Source: JANXQG01 sp964615095 (lineage in GTDB: Bacteria; Planctomycetota; Planctomycetia; Pirellulales; Thermoguttaceae). From it: DNA of 64,000 nt. Each line of letters begins with the position of its first letter. Positions within the stretch are counted from its first letter, which is position 1. A program made the position numbers and the translations under genes. Positions 1 through 8,974 of this stretch are shown one piece after another. The notes under the pieces were generated by a model. That model had not been told where the DNA came from. It saw only the letters and a list, made by a program, of their open reading frames with translations, and searched no databases. The stretch lies in NCBI GenBank assembly GCA_964615095.1, contig CAZTPX010000024.1, positions 24,901 to 88,900 on the forward strand, in the 5' to 3' direction.

Positions 1-3000
1 GCGCAGTGGATGCGCCGAGGGCAAGTTGCCCCTGCAGCACGCTGATTTGGCCTTCAAAGCCGCTCATGTCGCCGGTCAGCGCGACCGCGCCGCTGCTAAT
101 CTTCAGCAGCATGCCCGAGCCGCTGAGCCCGTTGCTCATGGTCGCGCTGTTCGAGAGGTTCAAGACCAGCGCCCCATCGATCTCCACATTGCCGCCGCCG
201 GCCAGGATCCCGCTCGTTCCGCCACTGCCCAGTTGAAGCGTGCCGGCGGAGATCGTGGTGCTGCCCGTGAAAGGGTTGCTGCCCGTCAAAGTCAGAACGC
301 CCGTGCCCGCTTGGACCAGGTATCCTTGGCCACTGATCGTGCCGTTGAATGTCGGATTGCCGGAAAGATTGAAGATCAGCGTGCCGTTACCGCTGATCGC
401 GCCGCCGAGCGTCGGATTGCCGGGAAGGTTGAAGATCAGCGTGCCGTCGTTCACCACCGCTCCGGTGCCCGCGGTTCCGGCCAGCGTGCCGTTGCCCAGT
501 TGTAACGTGCCGGAGGAGATCGTCGTGGCGCCATAGCTGTTGCTGCTGTTAGTCAGCGTCAGCATGTTCGGGCCGACCTGCGCCAGGCTGCCGTTGCCGC
601 TGATGACGCCACCGAACGTGGAGTTGGCGGGCAAGTTGAAGGCCAGCGTGCCGTTGTCGAGCAACTTGCCCGTGCCCAAGTTGCCCGGATTGTTGCCGTC
701 GCCGAGTTGCAGGGTGCCGGCCGAGATCGTCGTGGCGCCGTAGGTGTTGCTGTTGCTGGTCAACGTCAGCAGACCTGGGCCGGCCTGCGTGAGGCTGCCC
801 GTGCCGCTGATGGCGCCACTCAGCGTCAGCATGCCCGAACCGCTCTGCGTGATGCTGCCGCTGTCGCTGATGGAACCGCTGTAGACCAGTGAATCGGACT
901 GGCTGAACAGCAGCGCGGCGCCGCTGCCCACGTTGATGGCGGGGCTGGACAACGACTCGCCCGAGCCGCCGTTGCCCACCTGTAGCGCGCCCGCCGAAAC
1001 GGTCGTGGCGGCCGTGTAGGTATTGTTGCCGGTCAGTATCAGGACGCCCGAGCCGGACTGCGTAAGACTGCTGCCGCTGACGGGGCCGCTCAGCGTCAGC
1101 GTGCCCGGGCCGGTTTGCGCGATGCTGCCGTTGCCGCTGATAGTGCCACCGTAGGTGAGTGCGCCCGGCTGGCTGAAAACCAGCCCGCCGTTGTTGCTCA
1201 CCGCGCCCGTGCCCCCCACGCTCTGGCTGTTGGCGAATTGCAGCGTGCCTGAGAGGATGGATGTGCCGCCCGCGTAGGTGTTGCTACCGGTCAGCGTCAG
1301 TAGGCCCGTGCCGGCCTGCGTAAGGCTGCCGCTGCCGTTGACAGCGCCACTAAAGGTCGAACTGCCGGGCAGATCGAAGACTAGCGCGCTGCTGTTGGCC
1401 ACCGTGCTCGAACTCAACGCCGTGCCGCTGGCAATGCCGTTGCCAAGCTGCAGCGTGCCGGCCGAAATCGTCGTGCTGCCCGTAAAGGTGTTGCTGCCCA
1501 ACAAGGTCAGGACGCCCGCGCCCATCTGTGTGAGGCTGCCCGTGCCGCTGATGGCCCCGGCGTAGGTGGGCTGGTCGGCGCCGTCGAAAATCAGCGCGGC
1601 GTTATTGCTGAGGGCGATGCTCCCGCTGCTCAGCCACTCGCCGCTGCCGCCGTTGCCCACCTGGAGCGTGCATGCCGAGACGGTCGTCTTGCCCGTGTAG
1701 GTGTTGCTGCCGGTCAGCGTGAGCATGCCCGATCCCGTCTGCAGCAGGTTGCCGCGGCCGCTGATCACACCGCCGTAGGTTGACTGGCCGGATCCATTGA
1801 AAATCAGTAGCGCGGCGCTACCGCTCAGGCTGACGCCGGAACTGGCCAGAAAGTCGCCGCTGGCGGAACCGCTGCTGATTTGCAGCGTGCCTGAAGAAAC
1901 GGTGGTAGGCCCCGTGTACGTGTTGCTCGCGCCCGTGAGCGTCAACATGCTGCTGCCGCTGCCCATTTGGGTGAGGCTGCCGACGCCGCCGATAGCGCCG
2001 CCGTAGGTCAGCGCGTCGGCATGACTGAAGACCAGCGTGGTGTTGTTGCAGAGCGTGATGGTCGGGCTGGCAAGCGACTCGCCGCTGCCACCGGTGCCGA
2101 CATAAAGCGTACCGGCCCCCACCGTCGTCGGGCCGGTGTAGGTGTTGTTGCCCGTAAGGGCCAGGATGCCGCTGCCGGCCTTGGTAAGGGCCGTAGGCGC
2201 GCCATTGTCGGCAATCACGCTGCCGATGGTCAGGTTCTGCGGCGTGATAACAATCAATTCCAGGGGTACTAGGGTGTTGGTTCCCGACGATCCCTCCAAG
2301 GTGCCGCCGGTAATACTGCCCGTGGGACAATTATTGATCAGGCCACCACCCGCCAGTGTTAGCGCCCCCGTACTGTTCATCGTAAACGAACCTGTGGTGC
2401 TGCTCAGTACCAACGTATTGCAGGTCTTGGCGGAAGTGAGCTGGGCTTGCGTGCCAGTAAGCGTGGCGTTCTGGCTGCTGCTGAGCGTCGCCACCGTGCC
2501 GATATTGACGGCGGTATAAGCCGTGTACGGGAAGATATAACCCGCTGCGCCCGTGGAGGCTGCCCAATTGGTCACCCCACCCGTGGTAGCCGTCACAAAG
2601 GCGCCAAGGATTCCGTTGGTATCGGTCGTGGTCGTGCTGACGCCATTGACGATGGACAGGCTACCGCTGGGCAGCGTCATATCGAGCGTGCTGCCCGGGT
2701 TTCGCGAAATGGTTCCCAGGGCCACGTGCGACCCGGACGTAGCGATTATGATGGACGAACAACCTTGATTGAGTGTCAGACCTTTGAATGTCTGCGAGAT
2801 GTTCGTACCGGAAATGCCCAGGACCGAGAGGGTGCCGCCGCCCAGGCTGCCCGGAACGCCCATCGTGCCGCCGCCCAAGACCAGCGGATCGGTGTTCAGG
2901 ATATTGGTTAGCGGCGAACCCGTCTGGCTGAAATCGAGCTTGAGAAGGCCGGCGGTCACGGTAGTGGGGCCCGAGTACAATTCCGTATTACCGTACAGGT

Positions 3001-4828
3001 CCAAGCTTCCGCCACTTACGGTCAGGCTGCTCCCGCCACCGGTAATTGCGCCGCTGAACGAACTGGACCCGCTGCCGACAATGCTGAGCGTGACCGGAAC
3101 AGCGCTGATGTCGAGCAGGCTAAGTGAGCCGGAGCTGCCGGCGAGGCCACCCACGTAGAACGTCGTGGCGCCTTGACTGGTATTGAACGTCAAAGTGTTG
3201 CTGGCGCTAGTCGTTACCGTGCTGTACTGCAAGACGCTAGCGCCTTGCAACGTGAGCGTAGCGCTGGTGCCAATCGTGGTCGCACCGGTAAAAGTGTTAA
3301 TATTGCTGTTGGAGAGTGTCAGGTTGCTGCTGCCCAGGATAGTCAGCGCGCCCGAGCCGGACAACGCGCCTGAAATCGTCGCCGCGTTGCTGCCCGTCGA
3401 GATTACGCCGCCAGCCAACGTCAGGGACATGTCGGTTGCAGTAGTATTGGAACCGCTGCCTAACATGAGGGTTCCGCCGCCGAGGTTGAAAACGCCATTG
3501 GAAACACCATTGGCTGTGATGTACGGGGCAGCTAAGAGACCTGCGGTGAGATTGTAGGTGCCACCACTGATCGTGAGATAATTGGTTACCGTGTTCGTCC
3601 CGCCCGAGTGCGTGAATAAGCCAAAACCGGATGAGCCCACGCACTCGTTGAGTGCGGAGAGCGACCCACCACTGAGCGTATAGCTACTTGCAGCGCCGGA
3701 GTTGGAGTACACACAAAGAGTGCCTCCCACCGTGTTCATCCCGCCGTTCTGCATAAATGTTCCCAGGCCGTTGCCGTTACCCGAACCGCCCACGTTCTCG
3801 TTATTTGTGACCGAGAGGACTCCCGAGCCGCTGAGCGTGTAGCTGCTGGCAGCGCCGGAATTGGAGAATATGGTGAGGTTACCAGAAACCGTGTTGGTTC
3901 CGCCCGAGTGCGTGAACGTGCCTATGCCGCTGCCGCCGGTACTGTCGCACACGTACTCGCCATTTGCGGAGAGCGATCCCGCACTCAGCGTGTAGCTGCT
4001 GGCGGGACCTTGGTTGGAGTATACGTAGAGATTCGTTGCAATCGTATTTGTTCCACCCGACTGCGCAAAGACGCCCATGCCGATGCTGCCCACGTTCAGT
4101 TGGTTTGCGGAGAGCGATCCTGAACTCAGCGTGTAGCTGCTGGCCGGACCCGACGAGTTGGAGTACACCGTAAGGTTGTTGGCAACCGCGTTCACTCCAC
4201 CCGACTGCGAAAACGTGCCCACGCCGTAGTCGCCCACCTGCTCGTTATTCGCCGAGAGCACACCCGAGCCGCTTAGGGTGTAGCCGCCGCTGCCGCTCAT
4301 ATTGGCCCAGGTGGAGCCAAGGAACAGCGTGGCGTTGCTGGCACTGGTCAAGTTGTTTGTGCCGCCGGACTGATAAAACGTGCCCGGGCCGATATTCCCC
4401 ACATATTCATTAGTAGCCGCCGTCAGCACGCCCATGCCGGACAACAGCACCGTACCGCTTTGCGTGGTGCTGGCCGGGTCACCGAGCCAGAGGTTATTGC
4501 AGACGGCGCCAGGCAGAGTAATTGTCGCGGTCCCGCCATTGGCGATAAAGGCGTCTTCGAGTGGCGTGGGCAGACTATTGTTGTTATTGCTGTTGAGCCA
4601 GTTGCTCGCCTGCGACCAGTCGCTGACCGTCCCGGTCGTGGACCAATACACCTGGCCGTTGGCTTGCGGCACAGCGGCCAGGAGGACCGCCACCACGGTC
4701 AGGGTAAACCCCATCCCTGCGGGACCGAGCGGCTGGCGCCCGGGTTTTCGTGCGGCGATGAATGCCGGCACTTCACACAACGACTCAGAAGAAGATCGGA
4801 CATTGCCGGCCGGATGATGCGTAGACAC
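1..4828 (-). CDS. Giant autotransporter-type beta-strand repeat surface protein (3' end off window)
   Basis: Reading the minus strand from a GTG at 4828 gives one open frame of about 1609 codons that runs off the window edge. The start is chosen because GGAGGA (4835-4840) lies 6 nt upstream. A basic N-terminal stretch and a hydrophobic segment (about residues 40-60, ending near AAVPQANGQ) look like a signal peptide. The rest is low-complexity Gly/Ser/Thr/Asn-rich sequence. Residues about 110-430 repeat units containing 'FxQSGGTNT' and 'SSYTLSxGSLSA'. After about residue 750 the repeat changes to the autotransporter-associated beta-strand type, with recurring 'GSLTQ.G.G.LTLTGSNTYTG.TTVSAGTLQ'-like spacing. 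Such repeats fold as right-handed beta-helices on secreted or surface proteins. Cysteines are almost absent. The C-terminus (autotransporter barrel or PEP-CTERM anchor) is outside the window, so the export class is open. The family call is firm; the ligand is unknown. Confidence 0.88.
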   Translation of the reverse strand, partial: MSTHHPAGNVRSSSESLCEVPAFIAARKPGRQPLGPAGMGFTLTVVAVLLAAVPQANGQVYWSTTGTVSDWSQASNWLNSNNNNSLPTPLEDAFIANGGTATITLPGAVCNNLWLGDPASTTQSGTVLLSGMGVLTAATNEYVGNIGPGTFYQSGGTNNLTSASNATLFLGSTWANMSGSGGYTLSGSGVLSANNEQVGDYGVGTFSQSGGVNAVANNLTVYSNSSGPASSYTLSSGSLSANQLNVGSIGMGVFAQSGGTNTIATNLYVYSNQGPASSYTLSAGSLSANGEYVCDSTGGSGIGTFTHSGGTNTVSGNLTIFSNSGAASSYTLSGSGVLSVTNNENVGGSGNGNGLGTFMQNGGMNTVGGTLCVYSNSGAASSYTLSGGSLSALNECVGSSGFGLFTHSGGTNTVTNYLTISGGTYNLTAGLLAAPYITANGVSNGVFNLGGGTLMLGSGSNTTATDMSLTLAGGVISTGSNAATISGALSGSGALTILGSSNLTLSNSNINTFTGATTIGTSATLTLQGASVLQYSTVTTSASNTLTFNTSQGATTFYVGGLAGSSGSLSLLDISAVPVTLSIVGSGSSSFSGAITGGGSSLTVSGGSLDLYGNTELYSGPTTVTAGLLKLDFSQTGSPLTNILNTDPLVLGGGTMGVPGSLGGGTLSVLGISGTNISQTFKGLTLNQGCSSIIIATSGSHVALGTISRNPGSTLDMTLPSGSLSIVNGVSTTTTDTNGILGAFVTATTGGVTNWAASTGAAGYIFPYTAYTAVNIGTVATLSSSQNATLTGTQAQLTSAKTCNTLVLSSTTGSFTMNSTGALTLAGGGLINNCPTGSITGGTLEGSSGTNTLVPLELIVITPQNLTIGSVIADNGAPTALTKAGSGILALTGNNTYTGPTTVGAGTLYVGTGGSGESLASPTITLCNNTTLVFSHADALTYGGAIGGVGSLTQMGSGSSMLTLTGASNTYTGPTTVSSGTLQISSGSASGDFLASSGVSLSGSAALLIFNGSGQSTYGGVISGRGNLLQTGSGMLTLTGSNTYTGKTTVSACTLQVGNGGSGEWLSSGSIALSNNAALIFDGADQPTYAGAISGTGSLTQMGAGVLTLLGSNTFTGSTTISAGTLQLGNGIASGTALSSSTVANSSALVFDLPGSSTFSGAVNGSGSLTQAGTGLLTLTGSNTYAGGTSILSGTLQFANSQSVGGTGAVSNNGGLVFSQPGALTYGGTISGNGSIAQTGPGTLTLSGPVSGSSLTQSGSGVLILTGNNTYTAATTVSAGALQVGNGGSGESLSSPAINVGSGAALLFSQSDSLVYSGSISDSGSITQSGSGMLTLSGAISGTGSLTQAGPGLLTLTSNSNTYGATTISAGTLQLGDGNNPGNLGTGKLLDNGTLAFNLPANSTFGGVISGNGSLAQVGPNMLTLTNSSNSYGATTISSGTLQLGNGTLAGTAGTGAVVNDGTLIFNLPGNPTLGGAISGNGTLIFNLSGNPTFNGTISGQGYLVQAGTGVLTLTGSNPFTGSTTISAGTLQLGSGGTSGILAGGGNVEIDGALVLNLSNSATMSNGLSGSGMLLKISSGAVALTGDMSGFEGQISVLQGQLALGASTA

Positions 4829-5128
4829 GCGCTGTCCTCCACCAAGAACTTGCAAGCGTGGACTCGACAGTACGGGGACCGCGCTGTCGTTCCCAGAAAG
4901 AAGCCCCGATAAACCCAATAATCAAACCCCCCATACCATCCAATACACCTAACGACACACGCAAAAAGGTACGCGCACGGGGGATTCAAAACAAAATGGC
5001 ACAGTTGTCATTCTAAGTAATCCCAGCAAAAGATGCAAACAACTTCCACGCGGGGGCAGGAGAACTGCGCGGTCCGGCAGAACTTTGCACTTCTCCTGGC
5101 CGTGAGAACGGAAAAGAGTAGATTCCGT
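4829..5128. other. Intergenic region between surface protein and phosphatase gene
   Basis: About 300 bp without a convincing ORF. It carries the ribosome-binding site of the surface-protein gene (GGAGGA, complement of 4835-4840) and AT-richer DNA at 4900-5030 that could hold its promoter, but I see no clear -35/-10 pair. On the minus strand just past the phosphatase stop a 5-bp stem (GTAGA/TCTAC) is followed by TCTTTTCC, a weak terminator candidate. Confidence 0.5.
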
Positions 5129-6799
5129 CTACTTGCGTTTCACCAGGAGCACGGCCCGGTCCCAAGGTTTCCGTGCCAGGGCTGGCTCCGGGGTGGCAGA
5201 GCTTTCGAATTGGCGGCGGAGGACTGCCACCATCTCGGCCGCAGGCCAGTCGTGGGCGGCATGCAAGAGCTTGCCCATGCCAATTTCGCCCAATGGTTTG
5301 CCGTCGGCGCCGGGCGTTTCCAACGCGCCGTCGGTAAAGAGCGCAAGCGTCTCGCCAGGCTGCAACTCGTAGCCGCTTTGCTCATAGACCGTTTCCGGCG
5401 CCTCGCCCAGGCGCGCGGAGATTTGTGAGAGCGATTCCCAGCCGTCGGGCCGAATCACCAATGCCCCCGGATGTCCGGCCGAGGCAGTTGTCACGCGCCC
5501 AGTGGCCGTTTCGATCAGGCCGTAGAAGAGCGAGGCGTGTTGATCGCCGGCCGAACCGGTCCAGAGCGTAAGGTTCAGCCGCTTGAGCGTCTGTTGGGCC
5601 TCGCGGTAGTATTGTCCATGTGCTCGCAAGGCCGCTTTCAGGCCGCTGGCCGCCAGGGCCGCTTGAATGCCGCCGTCCATGGCATGGCCGACAGCCACGG
5701 CCAGCAGCCCCTCGGGCAGGCAAAACCAGTCATGGAAATCGCCGCCCAAGGTCTCCGCTTGCGCGGTCCAGCCGGCCAGGTCCCAATGTTCCAGCAGCGG
5801 GGCGACGGTCGGCAACTGGCTTCGCTGCATCCGCCCGGCGGCGGCAATCTGCTTCTTGATCGCAGCGGCGGCAAGACCTTCCTGCCAGAGCATCTCGCGA
5901 TCCAGGTCGGCAGCCAGGCGGCCGGCGATCACTTCCACGATATTCGTCTGCAGCTCGTTGAAGTCGCGCTGGGCGTTGGAAAACATCCACAATGTGCCAA
6001 GGATCGTCGTGGAGGTCGAGATAGGCACGCACACGGCAGCGGCAAACTCTTCCGGCGCCCGCCAATGGCGCATCATCGGCACGTCTTCCAGCACGACCGC
6101 GTGCCCCAACAATGATTCCAGATCGGCCACGGCGCCCTTCAAAGGTCGAGGGGGCGCCGTGAGCCGATCCAAAGGCAGTCCCCAGCAAGATCGCAATTTC
6201 AGCTTGCTGGTTGCCTCGTCTAGAAGATACATGGCTGCCGCATGGCAGCCGACGGCCTGGGCCCCGCCGCGTAAAACGGCCTCGAGCCGGTTGGCCAGGT
6301 GTTTTGGTTCTTCGGGGTGCGGGATCAAGGGCACGCCCGCGGCAAGTTCGGCCTCGCGCTCGACCAACGCGCGGCGAAGTTGCAAGGTCTCTTCGAGCAT
6401 GCCGCCGATCGCCGATGCCAGTCCACGAGCCACTTCGAAAGAAACCGGCCGCTGCACCTCGCTTTCGGCGGGTTTAAGAAGGCGGGCGGTGTCGGATTCG
6501 AGGCTATTCGACAGCGGCGACGATTTCCCTTTGCCTGCGACGGCGCCGAGAATCAGATGCGCGGGAGGTGTTCCCAGACCCGTGCTGACCAATGTTGACC
6601 AACTCGGCTCGGCCGTCTCTTTCCTCGGAGCTTTGGGCGCCGGCCCGGACGCATAGCGCAAGGACCAACCCGTCGCGCGTTGAAAGGCTTGCAACAGGTC
6701 GGGCAGGCTGGCCACGACGGCGCCGGCGTTTTTTTCGACACTGGCGGCAGGCCCGGTATAGAGCCTAGGGGTCGAAGGCTGGTCGCTGGTTCTGGCCAC
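5129..6799 (-). CDS. GAF-domain SpoIIE/PP2C-type serine phosphatase with a variant metal site
   Basis: The protein has 556 aa from a GTG start (no ATG fits; an in-frame TGA lies about 100 nt upstream). Residues about 170-310 form a GAF-like sensor domain, preceded by a Glu-rich helix. Residues about 330-556 match the SpoIIE/RsbU phosphatase fold: 'GGDFHDW' (usual GGDFYD) and 'LALFTDGALE' (usual LxLFTDGxxE). Proteins of this family dephosphorylate anti-anti-sigma factors in partner-switching stress pathways. The segment that normally reads VGDxxGHG is here 'VGHAMDGG', so an Asp normally involved in metal binding is His. The enzyme may be catalytically altered or a pseudo-phosphatase. No sigma-factor, anti-sigma or STAS gene is adjacent, so the partner is unknown. 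The first ~160 residues are Pro/Lys-rich and match nothing I recognise. Confidence 0.85.
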   Translation of the reverse strand: MARTSDQPSTPRLYTGPAASVEKNAGAVVASLPDLLQAFQRATGWSLRYASGPAPKAPRKETAEPSWSTLVSTGLGTPPAHLILGAVAGKGKSSPLSNSLESDTARLLKPAESEVQRPVSFEVARGLASAIGGMLEETLQLRRALVEREAELAAGVPLIPHPEEPKHLANRLEAVLRGGAQAVGCHAAAMYLLDEATSKLKLRSCWGLPLDRLTAPPRPLKGAVADLESLLGHAVVLEDVPMMRHWRAPEEFAAAVCVPISTSTTILGTLWMFSNAQRDFNELQTNIVEVIAGRLAADLDREMLWQEGLAAAAIKKQIAAAGRMQRSQLPTVAPLLEHWDLAGWTAQAETLGGDFHDWFCLPEGLLAVAVGHAMDGGIQAALAASGLKAALRAHGQYYREAQQTLKRLNLTLWTGSAGDQHASLFYGLIETATGRVTTASAGHPGALVIRPDGWESLSQISARLGEAPETVYEQSGYELQPGETLALFTDGALETPGADGKPLGEIGMGKLLHAAHDWPAAEMVAVLRRQFESSATPEPALARKPWDRAVLLVKRK

Positions 6800-7231
6800 G
6801 GGGAGGTTCTTGGGGGCAATGGGGATGGCGGTCTTGTCTTCCGTCCCTGGCCAATGGAGAATGGATTGGCATTCTCATGCGGATTGCACGGGCAGTGGGG
6901 GATCTGCCGGTATAGGGCATCGACTTTCTCATCGTCGCCCAGGCTACGCAACCGTCGTATCATCCGTGACCGGCAGGATTTAACATCGGCAACCTGTCGA
7001 GACGACGTGAGAAGGATTCTAGGAGGCCGTTTATGAGCTTTGAGGCAGGATAGACCGGCCGAAAGAAATACGAAATACGCATGTCGAAATCCGAAAAAAA
7101 TCTAAATGCAAAAAACTGCCCAATGACCTAAAACGCCGATCTGCAACACGCGCCGCTGTCTTGAGCCTTCAGGTTTGGACATTTGGACTTGTTTCGGATT
7201 TCGACATTCGTACTTCGTGCTTTGGTGCGAT
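6800..7231. other. 430-bp gene-free region with a 16-bp inverted repeat
   Basis: No supported gene. The arms ATGTCGAAATCCGAAA (7081-7096) and TTTCGGATTTCGACAT (7192-7207) are perfect inverse copies separated by 95 bp. The segment between is AT-rich. This looks like one of the small palindromic dispersed elements seen elsewhere in the window and not like a promoter. It lies downstream of the ThiF-like gene and upstream of the phosphatase on the minus strand, so the phosphatase promoter should also lie here. Confidence 0.6.
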
Positions 7232-8272
7232 TCAGCTTCCTATATACTTTGCATACTGCGTCCTTGCCACGGCCGGATCGTCGGTCCCGTGGACAATGGT
7301 GCGGCCGTCGGGGAAGATCACCAGCTCGTAGTCGTCAACCTTCAACCGCAGCAGGAACTGATTGCGGGTCACACGGCCTATGCCTTCCAGTCGTTGGGCT
7401 AATATGTCCAACGCGACGTCGCGACCGGGTTGTGTCAATTGCACGGCATTGCGGCCGCAGAGCACCGCCGCCCGGCTGCCTTGCTTTCCGGCCAGCCAGG
7501 CAAACTGCCGCTGCTTGCACGTAGGGCAATCGGCCCGATCGCGCAGCTCGCGGACGTCCAGTTGCAGAAAGCGGTTCTCCCAGAGGTCGATGACCGTGAG
7601 CTGCCGCGACACCGCTTCACGATGGCCGCTGAGGACCTTGATCGCCTCTTGGGCCTGGATCGAGGCGATCACGCCGACGATCGGCGCGAGCACGCCGGCT
7701 GTATCGCAGGTCGGCGTGCTGCCCGGCGGGGGACACTCGGGCAACAGGCACCGCAGGCAACCGGTCTCGCCAGGCAGGACCGTCATGGTCTGTCCCTGCG
7801 CCCCCACGCAACCGCCAAAAACCCAGGGCAGGTTCAAGTAGACCGCGGCATCGTTGAGAAGATAGCGGGTTTCGAAATTATCGGTGCCGTCAAGGATCAG
7901 GTCGACGCCCGCGCATAGCAACTCGATATTCTCCGGACCGGCGTGCGCGACAACCGGTTCAACTTCGACCGCGGAGTTGATTCGCCGCAGTTTATCCGCC
8001 GCGGCCACGGCCTTGGGCAATCCGCCGGCGACGTCGGCCTCGTCGAAGAGCGTCTGGCGGTGGAGGTTGCTCAGTTCGACGAAATCGCGATCGACCAGCC
8101 GCACCTTGCCGACGCCCGAGCGGACCAGCGTATTGGCTAGCAGGCTTCCCAGCGCGCCGCAACCGCAAACGAGCGCGCGGCTAGCGGCCAAGCGGCGCTG
8201 GCCTTCTTCGCCCAGATGGATGTAGCGCATCTGGCGGGCGTAGCGGGAGAGCTCGGGAGGGTCGGGCAGCAT
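7232..8272 (-). CDS. ThiF/MoeB/HesA-family adenylyltransferase (E1-like)
   Basis: 346 aa from the ATG at 8272, preferred over a TTG 17 codons upstream because AAGG precedes it at suitable spacing. The N-terminus has the family entry 'RYARQMRY', the nucleotide-binding loop 'GCGALGS' and the diagnostic 'DGTDNFETRYLLND'. Zinc-type cysteine pairs occur as CLRC (about residue 180) and CPTC (about residue 268). The family adenylates the C-terminal glycine of ubiquitin-like sulfur carriers such as ThiS and MoaD for thiamine or molybdopterin synthesis. Beyond residue 270 there is a C-terminal domain that could be carrier-related ('FPDGRTIVHGTDDPAVA'). No thiS, moaD, moaE or thiG is adjacent, so the carrier cannot be deduced. 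Family certain; MoeB versus ThiF undecided. Confidence 0.85.
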   Translation of the reverse strand: MLPDPPELSRYARQMRYIHLGEEGQRRLAASRALVCGCGALGSLLANTLVRSGVGKVRLVDRDFVELSNLHRQTLFDEADVAGGLPKAVAAADKLRRINSAVEVEPVVAHAGPENIELLCAGVDLILDGTDNFETRYLLNDAAVYLNLPWVFGGCVGAQGQTMTVLPGETGCLRCLLPECPPPGSTPTCDTAGVLAPIVGVIASIQAQEAIKVLSGHREAVSRQLTVIDLWENRFLQLDVRELRDRADCPTCKQRQFAWLAGKQGSRAAVLCGRNAVQLTQPGRDVALDILAQRLEGIGRVTRNQFLLRLKVDDYELVIFPDGRTIVHGTDDPAVARTQYAKYIGS

Positions 8273-8340
8273 GGAAACCTTGCCAACTGAAAAGTCTGTC
8301 CCTGCAGTGGTCCGTACCGCCAAGAACCCTGCATGCGATT

Positions 8341-8538
8341 CTACAACCCAAGTTCCTTCCTAACATCGCCGAGTGGGACACTAGGCTCACCTGCCTCCGC
8401 AGCTTTTGCAGCGCGCAGTTCTTTGAGGTCCTCGTACTCTTGGAGTTCCTCCTCAATCATTACGAACTCCTCGTAGGGAAGGACCACGAATGCCTTCTTG
8501 CCGTCGCGCTCCAGAACATTAGGATGAATCGTCACCAT
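8341..8538 (-). CDS. Antitoxin-like small protein (Phd/YefM or RelB-like)
   Basis: 65 aa from the ATG at 8538, chosen because GAGGAG lies just upstream; an in-frame TTG at 8553 would overlap the upstream gene. The sequence opens 'MVTIHPNVLERDGKKAFVV' (a short beta-strand region), then a strongly acidic helix ('MIEEELQEYEDLKELRAAK') and a short tail. This layout is typical of small antitoxins that bind DNA with the N-terminus and neutralise the toxin with the C-terminal helix. It lies 11 nt downstream of a RelE-like gene, so the order is toxin first, as in higBA. The exact antitoxin superfamily is uncertain. Confidence 0.75.
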   Translation of the reverse strand: MVTIHPNVLERDGKKAFVVLPYEEFVMIEEELQEYEDLKELRAAKAAEAGEPSVPLGDVRKELGL

Positions 8539-8549
8539 TTTCACTCTCC

Positions 8550-8804
8550 TCAACCTCGATATGATTCCCGGCGGTTGCGCACTCGATAAACAACCACCCG
8601 ATTGCTCTGCTCGATATCAAACAAAACCCTGTAATCCCCGACTCGCAGTCTGTATTCCGGGGCAAAGTCCGTAAGCCGCTTTACATCCCCGGCAAGGTCA
8701 TCCGCCAGTTTTTCCAGCGCGTCGACAACCCTTGCCGCGTCCGCTTTGGAGATCCGACGCAGATCCTTCCTGGCCCTCGGCTTTAATTCGACTTCATATC
8801 GCAT
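8550..8804 (-). CDS. RelE/ParE-superfamily toxin
   Basis: 84 aa, starting 'MRYEVELKPRARKDLRRI', the classic RelE/ParE opening, followed by 'YRLRVGDYRVLFDIE' and ending 'VVYRVRNRRESYRG'. Basic and aromatic residues near the C-terminus fit ribosome-dependent mRNA cleavage as in RelE. Length is normal for the family. The gene precedes its antitoxin, with an 11-nt gap, so the pair should be co-transcribed. The start ATG has only a weak ribosome-binding site, as expected when the toxin is made in lower amount. The region upstream (8805-8974) is free of genes and should hold the autoregulated promoter. Confidence 0.88.
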   Translation of the reverse strand: MRYEVELKPRARKDLRRISKADAARVVDALEKLADDLAGDVKRLTDFAPEYRLRVGDYRVLFDIEQSNRVVVYRVRNRRESYRG

Positions 8805-8974
8805 GAGGTAAGTCTACCGTGCCGGGACAGCTTTTTCAAGCGAGCGGAGAATCGGCCAAGGCTTGTTAACCTTCACTCCGCGCCTTCAATGAATTCGATA
8901 TCCACATACGCGCTCCTTGCTCTTTGTTCCCAGTTCAATAGTTCCATTGGTTCGAACCCTCTACGGCGCATGGA

